From: Planctomycetaceae bacterium
GTDB taxonomy: Bacteria; Planctomycetota; Planctomycetia; Planctomycetales; Planctomycetaceae
Length of the DNA stretch: 33,583 bases
Assembly: GCA_021732415.1 (NCBI GenBank)
Contig: JAKFVC010000087.1
Span: 1 to 33,583 of the forward strand
Direction: 5' to 3'
How positions within the stretch are numbered: the first letter of the stretch is position 1; each line of letters opens with the position of its first letter. Positions 15,942 through 24,300 of the stretch are shown one piece after another. Made by a program: the position numbers and the translations under genes. The notes beneath the pieces were generated by a model, which had not been told where the DNA came from, searched no databases, and saw only the letters and a program-made list of their open reading frames with translations.

Positions 15942-15988
15942 GTTACAGAACGATCAAAACTTTGGTGAGGACTTCGTCTTCAACGAGT

Positions 15989-16047
15989 ACGGACACTCTT
16001 GTCCGTCTTCTTCGTATTCATTTAGGAGCCGGACAGGATTGTCCGGC
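15989..16047. repeat. Pair of TGTCCG hairpin repeats between coxI and ctaA
   Basis: ACGGACA-ctct-TGTCCGT (15989-16006) and GCCGGACA-ggat-TGTCCGGC (16028-16047) are two short tetraloop palindromes 21 bases apart. The design, two related palindromes in an intergenic gap, matches the GACTC twin-palindrome repeats although the core sequence differs. It lies inside the oxidase operon and could stabilise the upstream coxI mRNA end. Confidence 0.75.
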
Positions 16048-16075
16048 CTACAGTGTTAGTTAAGATCAGCCGCAA

Positions 16076-17908
16076 TTAATGCCCTGTGGGGGCGACTGCC
16101 GCTTGACTGGACTTCGGAATATATTCGGTCTGCATGAGGTAATCCTTTTCAGTCAACGGCGAGGAGTACTCATATGGACCACGGTAAATGACCGGCAGCG
16201 ATTCGAAGTTGCCATGTCCCGGGGGCGACGGAGCCGACCATTCCAGACCGTTGGCATTCCAGGGATTCCGGCCGCACTTCTTACCGATGAAGATGCTGCT
16301 GAAGAAGTTGAACAACAGGATGAACTGAGCGAAGCCCATGACGATCGCACTGATCGTGATGAACTGATTCAACGACAGCAGGTGCTCGAGGGACGGGTAG
16401 TGGTACGGGTCGGCCAGACGTCGCGGGAAGGCGGCGATGCCCAACAAGTGCATCGGGAAGAAGGCCCCGTTGAAGGCGATGAAAGTGATGACGAAGTGGA
16501 TCTTGCCCAGCGTCTCATTCATCATCCGGCCGAACATCTTCGGGAACCAGAAGGTGATTCCCGCGAACACACCGAACAACGTCGAACCGAACAACACATA
16601 GTGGAAGTGGGCGACGATGAAGTAGGTGTCATGGAAGTAGATATCGACCGGCACGGCGGCCATGAAGATACCGCTCAGGCCACCCACTACGAACATCGAG
16701 ATAAACGCGATCGCGTTCAGCATCGGAGTATTGAACTGAATCCGGCCGCCCCACAGGGTGCCGAGCCAGTTGAACGTCTTCACGGCCGACGGCAGAGCAA
16801 TCATCATCGTGGAGACCATGAACGACATGCCCAGAGCGGGATTCATACCGCTCGTAAACATGTGGTGTCCCCATACGATGAAGCCCAGTCCAGCGATCGC
16901 AGCCAGCGAGTAGACCATTGGCTTGTAACCGAAGATCGGCTTCCGCGCCATACACGACATCACATCAGAAACCATGCCCATCGCTGGCAACAGCATGATG
17001 TACACAGCCGGGTGCGAGTAGAACCAGAAGAGGTGCTGCCACAACAGCGTCTGACCGCCACCGACAGTCGGTGCGGCGTTATTCACAACGATTCCCGCCG
17101 GGACGAAGAAGCAGGTCCCAAAGGAACGATCAGAAAGCAACATGAAGCCGGCAGCAGTCAACACGGGCAGAGCGAACGCCTGCAGAATGGCGGTGATAAA
17201 CATCGCCCAGATCGTCAACGGCATCCGGAACAAGGTCATTCCAGGAGCCCGCATATTGATGATGGTTGTCATGTAATTGACCGAGCCCATCATTGAAGAG
17301 ACACCGACCAACGTTACGGCCAATAGCCAACACGTCTGCGCTGCTCCGGATCCCGGCGCTGCAGTTTGGAGCGCACTTAACGTTGGATATGACGTCCAGC
17401 CACCTGCCGGTCCACCACCGTAGAAGAAGCTCAGCCCGAAGAAGAAGATGGCTGGCAACATGGCCCAGTAGCTGAGTGCATTCAGCAACGGGAAGGCCAT
17501 ATCATCCGCCCCGATCATCAATGGAATCAGGAAGTTGCCGAAGGCACCCGCCAGAATTGGGATGATGACGAGGAAGATCATCACGGTGGCATGCATCGTG
17601 AACAGCATCGTGTAAGTTTCAGGGGCAATCACACCACCCTGGCTACCGAAGAACAGATCTCCCAGGATTGGCATCCGCTGGAAGGGGAAAGCCAACTGCC
17701 AGCGAACCCCGAGAGCCAATGCTCCACCAACCATCAACATGATGAGGGTCGTGAAGAGGAACTGGAGTCCGATGATCTTGTGATCGCGCGAAAACGTCAG
17801 CATCGCACCCAGGATTTCCCCGGTGCTGGGCTGATGATAATGGTGTCCACCATGACCGTGGTCATCGTGATCGTGCGAGCTATGTGCGGTTTGATCGAGA
17901 GTGCTCAT
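16076..17908 (-). CDS. ctaD: Cytochrome c oxidase subunit I (A2-type haem-copper oxidase)
   Basis: This 610-residue catalytic subunit reduces oxygen to water and pumps protons. Haem a and a3/CuB ligands are all visible: H106 in TMHATVM, H299 in YSHPAVY, H348-H349 in WGHHM, and H434 and H436 in HFHYVLFG. Helix VI reads YSHPAVY, not GHPEVY, so the proton-channel glutamate is absent and the YS pair typical of A2-type oxidases (such as caa3 of Rhodothermus and Thermus) is present. The K-channel lysine region ALPSAVK (about K377) is kept. A His-rich tail (residues 8-25) precedes the first helix. A good ribosome binding site (AGGAGAGG) lies eight bases upstream, and the ATG overlaps the subunit II stop by one base (TAATG). 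Confidence 0.97.
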   Translation of the reverse strand: MSTLDQTAHSSHDHDDHGHGGHHYHQPSTGEILGAMLTFSRDHKIIGLQFLFTTLIMLMVGGALALGVRWQLAFPFQRMPILGDLFFGSQGGVIAPETYTMLFTMHATVMIFLVIIPILAGAFGNFLIPLMIGADDMAFPLLNALSYWAMLPAIFFFGLSFFYGGGPAGGWTSYPTLSALQTAAPGSGAAQTCWLLAVTLVGVSSMMGSVNYMTTIINMRAPGMTLFRMPLTIWAMFITAILQAFALPVLTAAGFMLLSDRSFGTCFFVPAGIVVNNAAPTVGGGQTLLWQHLFWFYSHPAVYIMLLPAMGMVSDVMSCMARKPIFGYKPMVYSLAAIAGLGFIVWGHHMFTSGMNPALGMSFMVSTMMIALPSAVKTFNWLGTLWGGRIQFNTPMLNAIAFISMFVVGGLSGIFMAAVPVDIYFHDTYFIVAHFHYVLFGSTLFGVFAGITFWFPKMFGRMMNETLGKIHFVITFIAFNGAFFPMHLLGIAAFPRRLADPYHYPSLEHLLSLNQFITISAIVMGFAQFILLFNFFSSIFIGKKCGRNPWNANGLEWSAPSPPGHGNFESLPVIYRGPYEYSSPLTEKDYLMQTEYIPKSSQAAVAPTGH

Positions 17909-18774
17909 TAGTGCCCCTCTCCTTCCTTCGTTTCAACTTTTGCGGGCACGCCGTCATCAGCTTGACGCTGAGCCAACGCGTGCAGGTATTTAGCAAAGTC
18001 TGCTTCCGATTCGGCCGAAATACGGCCCTTCATCTTATAGTGGCCCCAGCCACACAACTCGGCGCAGATCAAGTCGTACTGATTGCGTTTTGACGCTTCG
18101 AACCAGACCGGGATCACCAAGCCGGGGACCGCGTCCTGTTTCACTCGCAGATCGGGAATGAAGAACGAGTGCAGCACGTCTTCGGTCCGGAGATGAATCA
18201 GGACCTTCTTATTCGCCGGACAGTGCAAGTCATTGACCGTGTAGACGTCATCGGGAGACGGATGCTTCAGCCACTCGTCGATTTCGGCCTTGTTCTTGAA
18301 GTTGCGGCCGGGGGCTGGATAGCGGATGCGCCATTCGAACTGACGGGCTGTCACTTCAGCCAGGGGATGGGCGAGAGCTTGCTTGTCAAACGTCTGCACC
18401 ATGCGGAACCGAGCCCACACATCCATCTGATAGAGCGAGATGAACAGCAGCACGCCAGCCGGCGTAACCGTCCACACCATTTCCAGAATGTGGCTGCCGT
18501 GAGTAAAGGTTCCCTTCTCTCCGGGAGTCGTACTCGAGAACTTCCAAAGTACGTAAACGAGAGCCATGTTCACGCCGACGAAGACCGTCGTCACGATTAT
18601 GAGGATCAGATAGAACAGGTTGTCGATTTCCTGCCCGAGCGGCGACTGAGCCGGCTTATGGAACCACCACCCGTAGTACGGTGCCAGCCAGCTCCAGACG
18701 ATCGCGATGATCGGCCAGGCGAGAAAGAATAGCGGCCAAAACCTGCGCACGAGAAATCTCCCTGGAAGGGACAA
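17908..18774 (-). CDS. ctaC: Cytochrome c oxidase subunit II with CuA site
   Basis: This 288-residue protein receives electrons from a c-type cytochrome or other donor at its binuclear CuA centre and passes them to haem a. Two membrane helices (about 12-30 and 52-77) precede the periplasmic cupredoxin domain. All CuA ligands are present: H202 in DVLHSFF and C237, E239, C241, H245 and M248 in CAELCGWGHYKM. An insertion between the helices and the copper site (about 155-180, charged) is longer than in classical subunit II. There is no fused haem c domain, unlike many caa3 enzymes; separate cytochrome genes upstream may provide it. Its stop overlaps the subunit I start. Confidence 0.96.
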   Translation of the reverse strand: MSLPGRFLVRRFWPLFFLAWPIIAIVWSWLAPYYGWWFHKPAQSPLGQEIDNLFYLILIIVTTVFVGVNMALVYVLWKFSSTTPGEKGTFTHGSHILEMVWTVTPAGVLLFISLYQMDVWARFRMVQTFDKQALAHPLAEVTARQFEWRIRYPAPGRNFKNKAEIDEWLKHPSPDDVYTVNDLHCPANKKVLIHLRTEDVLHSFFIPDLRVKQDAVPGLVIPVWFEASKRNQYDLICAELCGWGHYKMKGRISAESEADFAKYLHALAQRQADDGVPAKVETKEGEGH

Positions 18775-18803
18775 TCAAAACAAGGTCTCAGTGATATTGC
18801 ATG

Positions 18804-18817
18804 CCGGCAATTGCCGG
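18804..18817. repeat. 14-bp perfect palindrome upstream of coxII
   Basis: CCGGCAATTGCCGG is a perfect palindrome inside the 161-bp gap between the dihaem cytochrome stop (18936) and the coxII start (18774). It could be an operator half-site pair or a small RNA hairpin. Nothing else definite is seen in this gap. Confidence 0.5.
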
Positions 18818-18935
18818 TCACGCGTGTCGCACTGAGCAACTTTTCGTTCGTCGAATTCAAATATGGGTTCCTGAGTTTTCCAGTCATCCGAACCGTCGGG
18901 GACTGCAAGGGCTCAGCATGTTTACTGTAGCGTGT

Positions 18936-20276
18936 TTACTTTGCTGGAGCGGGAGCCGGTGTGGCTGCTGCCGTCATGGGCAGCAGCGGCTCGATTGTCT
19001 GTTGTTGATACGGTACGGCCAGGATGTAGTTCACAATATCCCAGATGTGCCCGTCCATCCGTTCGTTGACCTGATCGTCATTCAGGGCATTGCCCTTTTC
19101 ATCCTTGGCATCGCGTAACGCAGTGGCAAAACCGGCCATTTGAGTGCCCTTGATGCCCGCGTAAATCCGGCGATAGAGGTCAATCGGGCGGCGTCCGCCA
19201 CGATACTGCCCCAATGTCAAATTACGCGGCTTGATGGGATTTCCCCAGTTGTCGTGCAGTCCGCGTGCTTCGAACTTCTTCTCGGGGCTGGAGCCAGGAA
19301 TAGCCCAGTAATCCACGGTGGAAGTCCCGTCACCCTTGGCAGCGAGGCCATGGCAGGTGTAGCACTTCAGCTTCTCAGACATATACAAAGCCCGGCCACG
19401 GGCCACGGACTTTGGATCGGCACTGGGTAAGGTTCGCGGATGTTTCGGAACGATCAGATTGGCCTCGTCTTCAGCCGCAGTCCAGTCGGCGGCCAGGTTG
19501 TCGCCGACATCTTTCAGGGTACCGGAGAATTCCGATGGCGTATCTTTCGTCGAAGCCATCAACTTATTGAACGTGTCGATGATGTCGCTACGTTTTTCAG
19601 TCTTGGTACGATCCGCCACGGCCTTAGTCGAGTAGTCGGACGACAACTCGGCGACCAGTCGCCGTTCGAATTCACCTCGCATGGCCAGCCAGCGAACATA
19701 CTCGACCAACGCCGTCAATTCATTCGGCTTGAGCAGCGCGAACGAAGGCATGCTGGTACCAGGAATACCGTTCTGCAACACGAGATGCAGATCGTCACGG
19801 CGAGCCTTCACACCGACCGCGGTCGAGGTGAATTTGAATTCGCCACGACGGTAATCGCGAGGACGCGGATTCAGATAGGGGGCCGTCGGACCATTTCCAT
19901 CACCGCTGACACCATGGCAGTGCAGGCAGTGTCGCATGTAAAGGTTACGGCCATCGATCAATTGCCAGCCTGCAGTTTCATGGCTCGCAGAATATTGATC
20001 GATCTTCGCCAATTGCGCATATTCTGAAGCAACCTTGTCCGTCTCGGGTTTGCCATCGGCCTTCTCGGCCTTGCCGTAGTCGATGGGCAGCTTTTCCCAA
20101 CCGACGAGCTTCTGCGGCGTCCCGAAGTGCTCGGTGAGAGCCTTCTCGATTGGCTTGCGAGCTTCCTTGATCAGCGATTCCGTCTCTTTGCCGAGTACGA
20201 ATTTCGCTTCCGGACCGCTGCAACCAGCCAGGCTGGCGGCGGTAATCACGACTGTCAGAATTACACCGACTCTCAC
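18936..20276 (-). CDS. Dihaem c-type cytochrome lipoprotein
   Basis: This 446-residue protein begins with a lipoprotein signal whose lipobox LAGC places the acylated cysteine at residue 19, so it should sit on the outer face of the cytoplasmic membrane. Two haem c motifs are visible, CLHCH (117-121) and CYTCH (305-309), each followed by a GDG loop. Methionines in GTSMPSF (M176) and GTQMAGF are likely sixth ligands. The two domains are each of the mono-haem class I type, joined by about 100 charged residues. Located between the copper lipoprotein and oxidase subunit II genes, it is a good candidate donor to the CuA site. That role is inferred from position. Confidence 0.88.
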   Translation of the reverse strand: MRVGVILTVVITAASLAGCSGPEAKFVLGKETESLIKEARKPIEKALTEHFGTPQKLVGWEKLPIDYGKAEKADGKPETDKVASEYAQLAKIDQYSASHETAGWQLIDGRNLYMRHCLHCHGVSGDGNGPTAPYLNPRPRDYRRGEFKFTSTAVGVKARRDDLHLVLQNGIPGTSMPSFALLKPNELTALVEYVRWLAMRGEFERRLVAELSSDYSTKAVADRTKTEKRSDIIDTFNKLMASTKDTPSEFSGTLKDVGDNLAADWTAAEDEANLIVPKHPRTLPSADPKSVARGRALYMSEKLKCYTCHGLAAKGDGTSTVDYWAIPGSSPEKKFEARGLHDNWGNPIKPRNLTLGQYRGGRRPIDLYRRIYAGIKGTQMAGFATALRDAKDEKGNALNDDQVNERMDGHIWDIVNYILAVPYQQQTIEPLLPMTAAATPAPAPAK

Positions 20277-20367
20277 GGGCAGACCCTCCGAGTCATCCTC
20301 GATCGTATGGCATTGTCATCCAAGCTGCTGTAGGCAGACCGGGATGAGTTCTGTCGGACGGGAGACC

Positions 20368-20420
20368 AAAGGCCGATCAACGGCCAGTATTACTACAAAG
20401 GCCGCTGGACGGCCGGTATT
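20368..20420. repeat. Tandem 24-bp direct repeat with GGCCG palindromes
   Basis: Two copies (20368-20391 and 20397-20420) share the pattern AAAGGCCG-N5-CGGCC-N-GTATT, separated by five bases. Each copy carries a GGCCG/CGGCC palindrome with a different five-base loop. They lie in the 170-bp gap between the copper lipoprotein and dihaem cytochrome genes. Loop variation with conserved stems suggests selection on structure or recent duplication. Confidence 0.7.
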
Positions 20421-20446
20421 GCACTTCAAAAATACGACCCGAAAAA

Positions 20447-21316
20447 CTATTTGCCAAACTTGGCGGCAGCGTATTTCAATTCGAGCGGATTCTCGCCCGC
20501 CTTGATCGTCACTTTATAGCCGCGCTCCAGCAGTTTGCCACTCTCGTGCCAAACTTTGAGCTGATGCGAACCAGCCGGAAGCCCCTTGATCACAAACTTA
20601 CCCTCTGCGTCCGTGACGGCCGCGTATCCGTGATCGAGTGGCAAGTGATAGGCACTCATCCACGGATGGACGTCACATTTGACGGAGAAAGGCTCACGTT
20701 CCGATTGGGCGTAGGTAATCGCGACGCCAGTTCGTTCCTTAGCACCGATAGCCCCGTTGAAACCCGAATTACGGCCAGGATAAGTGTGGGTGTTGTGTCC
20801 CACCGCATCGTCGCTCAAGACCATCAGCGGCTTCTTCGTCCGGATGATCATGCCGTGCGGAATGAACTTACAACCAACCTGGTCGAAGATCTGCTTGTCC
20901 GGAGCAGCGATCGGTGCCGCCCCGGCAGGTGCTTTCTCGAAGAACACGAAGACGTTCTGAATGCCCTTCGTGGCTGGGTCGACCATCAAAGATTCGTCGG
21001 GGACCGTCATGGCACTACAGACGGCCTTATCTTTGACGTCCGCACCCATTTCGATCAATGGCGTCAGCTTGGGAGGCGTTCCGTCGAAGACCACTTTTCC
21101 AACCAGGTCGCCGGTTCCACCCGCGGCCGCCGGAGTTTCGGCCGTGGCGGCCGCCGGAGTTTCTCCGGGTGCAGCCGCGGCGACCGCAGCGCCTTCTTCA
21201 GCCGGCTTGATCGTGACGGTCACGGGTGGCAGGTTTGAAAAGCCACAGCCACTGATGGCCAGACCAGTCAGTGCCAACCAGCCGTAATGCTTCTTTGCGA
21301 TATTCATCGTGTTCAT
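20447..21316 (-). CDS. Lipoprotein with blue-copper-like (cupredoxin) site
   Basis: This 289-residue protein has a lipobox (AISGC, cysteine 24) and an Ala/Pro/Thr-rich linker (about 40-68). The globular region follows. H174 in AVGHNTH with C214, H217 and M220 in CDVHPWM give the ligand order of a type 1 copper site (His...Cys-x2-His-x2-Met). The C-terminal part (GYAAVTDAEGKFVIKGLPAG) resembles a carboxypeptidase-regulatory-like beta domain. The ATG at 21316 overlaps the octahaem cytochrome stop (TAATG), and GGGAGAGG lies upstream; an ATG at 21307 is possible. The position between complex III-like and oxidase genes suggests an electron carrier, which is inference. Planctomycete proteins of this type are often annotated only as hypothetical. 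Confidence 0.78.
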   Translation of the reverse strand: MNTMNIAKKHYGWLALTGLAISGCGFSNLPPVTVTIKPAEEGAAVAAAAPGETPAAATAETPAAAGGTGDLVGKVVFDGTPPKLTPLIEMGADVKDKAVCSAMTVPDESLMVDPATKGIQNVFVFFEKAPAGAAPIAAPDKQIFDQVGCKFIPHGMIIRTKKPLMVLSDDAVGHNTHTYPGRNSGFNGAIGAKERTGVAITYAQSEREPFSVKCDVHPWMSAYHLPLDHGYAAVTDAEGKFVIKGLPAGSHQLKVWHESGKLLERGYKVTIKAGENPLELKYAAAKFGK

Positions 21317-24300
21317 TATTTTGCCTCTCCCGGCTTGGCCGCTTCAGCAGCGGCGGGCGCTGGGGCAGGTCGAGTCAACTTCGCTTCGGTTTCGGTCAAC
21401 CGGTGATAGTTCATCAGGGCATCTCGCAGAGAGGTCGCCTGTTGAACACCGTCACCGCTAAACAACTCTTCGTACTTCTTGCTGGCCCGATCAAACACGG
21501 CCGGCATTGATGTGTAGGGCGTAATCCAAGCTGGCTTGTACAACCAGAGCATGGTCCATTCAGGTCGCAGACGGTCTGCTACGTTGACCAGATTCGGGCC
21601 GCGAATATCCTTCTTAGGATCCGAGGCCTGATACTCCAGCCCACCGACAGCATGACATTGCACGCACGCCTTAAACATCTGCCAGCCATCGGGCAGATAC
21701 TTCGGATGGGCATGTTCCTTGGCAGCCAGGTACGTCGCATCACGTTGCGGTACGTTCTGGTACGGGTACTCGGCTCCATCGACCGAGGCGAAGTAATTCG
21801 CCAGGGACATCGCTTCAGCGTCGCTCATGTTGAACTGCGGCATTCGCAGGACAGTCGTGTGACGTAGCTTGATCGGATTCTTCAGGAAGTCGTACAACCA
21901 CGGCGTCTGAACCTTGATACCTTCGAGGTACAGTGGCGGGGGCGATGCCTGCCAAGCCTGCGAGCGATTGGGCTCCTTGCTCGCCTTCATGATGGCTTCC
22001 ACCAACCACTCGGCAAACTCGCCACCGCGGGCGGGGGTGAAGCTGACTCGGTTGGCTTCCGGAACCAGCATGCGTGATCCAGGGACCAGCAGCTTTTCGC
22101 CAATCTTCAGCGTTTCCCACAGGTCGTAAGCATATTCGCGATCGGCCTTATCGGCTTCTGGATCGGCGGCCTGATACAGCAACCCGCGGAAGCTGATGAC
22201 AGGCAGCTCCTTCTTGTCTTCCGTCGTGAACGTCTTGCCGGTCTTGGCTTCACGTGGCGGCTTCAACTTCAACAGCAGGTCGAGTCCCTCTTGGAATTCG
22301 GCTGGGGCGAGTTGGTGTCCGTCAATCGTGGTCACATCGACCCCGTACTTCACCTCCGGCAATTCCAGGATATGGCAGCCGGTGCAGTTGAACTTCGTGA
22401 TCAGCTTCTCGCCTTCAATCCGATCCTTGGCAGGACCGGTCGGCTTATACAAATATTTCTCGGACGGCGGTTCGGCAACGAGACCCAGGATGAACGTCGA
22501 AACGGCTTCAATCTGGTCGTCATTGAACGGGAACTTCGGCATCCTCAGGCGTTCGTCATAGCCCTTGGTTTCGATCTTCTTATAGTCGTAGCTACGAGGA
22601 GCCCGCAGTTTCTGCCACAGGAAGCCCGGTCGTTCACCGTGAGCGATTTGCTCGTAGAAGTAGGCGTGGGTGGTTTCCCGTTTCTCAACAGCCGGGTCAC
22701 TGAAACCGCCGCTGATGGCGAGTTCCAACGTGTGCTCGGCTCGATCATGCGTGCTGCTGCCGTCCGGTTCACCGTGATGGTGCAGGTACTCGTGAATATG
22801 CTCAACGGCGAGTTTGTTCTTACCCTTACGGCCCCAGTTCTGCAGGGCCGTTCCGATCGGACGTGCCTTTTCGAAGCCGGCGATTTCGTGGCAGCCATAG
22901 CAGCCATAGCGGGAAATCGTACGACGACCGATGTAATTCAGCATCTGCTTCTCGGTCAACTTCTGGCCTTCACCGGGCTTGCCAGTGTAGAGCTCAATTT
23001 CGTCGCCCTTGATCAGGTCTTTATTGGTCTCGGGGTAGAAGCCCTGAGTCATCACGTGGTGGACTTGCTCCGCGGTCAGAACCTTGGACAGATACAACGC
23101 GGCCAGTTCATTCAAACCGCTGCTGTCCTTGGCGAGAGCCTCGAACTTACCGGGCCCCTTCGACAGCAAATAGGCGGTGATGTCGGCTGCGGGATCGATT
23201 GTCTTGCCGGCTTCCTCGTAAGTTTCGAGGTACAGGTTCGGCATCTTCGATCGCGGATGGTGCAAATGAGGATTGCGAACCCAGGTGTAGAGCCAATCGC
23301 GGCCCTTGTCGCCCGGGAGCAGCTTCTCGTGGACGCGGCTCAGGTTCGGACCGAAGTCTTCCTTGATCCCCGGGAAGTCATTGTGCGAGTGACACGACAG
23401 ACAGCCTCGTTGTGAGAACAGCGTCTTACCGCGTTCCGCATCGGCCTTGTAGTCTTTGGCCGGCGTCAACAAATCGATTGATGTGGACTTGTCGAACAAG
23501 TAGTGGACCAGCGAATTGATCTCGACTGGCGTCAGCTTGGCATCATGAGCATCAATTTGCCCTTCCAGATGGAAGAACTTGGGCATGCGTGTTTCAGGAC
23601 GGAACTTTTGCGGATCCAACGTCCAGTTCTCGGTCCAGTCGGCAGTGGTCTTCTGGCCGATATGAGCCAGCGACGGTCCCACTTTCCGCATTTCACCCGG
23701 GCGAGCCGAGGGATCGTTCTTCAGTTTCTCTGCTTCTTCAGGACTTGGTTCCAGTCGCAGATCAGGTCCGATCGGCTTCACGCCATCGAAGCCGTTGATT
23801 TCATGGCAACCGAAGCAGCCGTACTGACGAACAATGTTGTAGCCTTCGAACACCTTCGGGGCCGTGGCACCGAACTTCGGATTGACTCCCAACTCGACGA
23901 CGCTGTGATGACACTTGATGCAACCCGATTCAGTGAACCGTTCGGGCGACATGGGAAATTCCCAGAAGTGGTTATGAGACCACTTGTGGTCGTGCTCCCA
24001 TGTGTGAGCGATGTCCGGCGAATTCGGCGTGTGCGAGGCATTCTGAAAACTCGTGCCCGAGCCCTGCCCTTCGTGGCAGATCGTGCAGCCGAATTTGCCG
24101 ACAGGATGCGGGCTGGTGGCGGTCAAATAGACGTCAGTTCGCGGATGGGTTGAGTAGGGCTGCGGGTACTTGTCAGCCGGGAAAGCGGGCACGCCGCCAC
24201 TCTCGGTCATGTCGATGCCCTGATGGCAAGTGCGGCAACGATCGAACCGTGCCACATCCTTCATGCCGCCGTAGTTGATCGTCAGGTTGGGCAACCAGTC

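Noticed and set aside
16079-17296. Long plus-strand ORF (405 codons) opposite oxidase subunit I
   Set aside because: Antisense to a gene with all haem and copper ligands; composition is Arg/His/Asp-rich with no motif.
22291-23415. Long plus-strand ORF (374 codons) opposite the octahaem gene
   Set aside because: The minus strand carries intact CxxCH motifs here; the plus-strand translation has no recognisable features.
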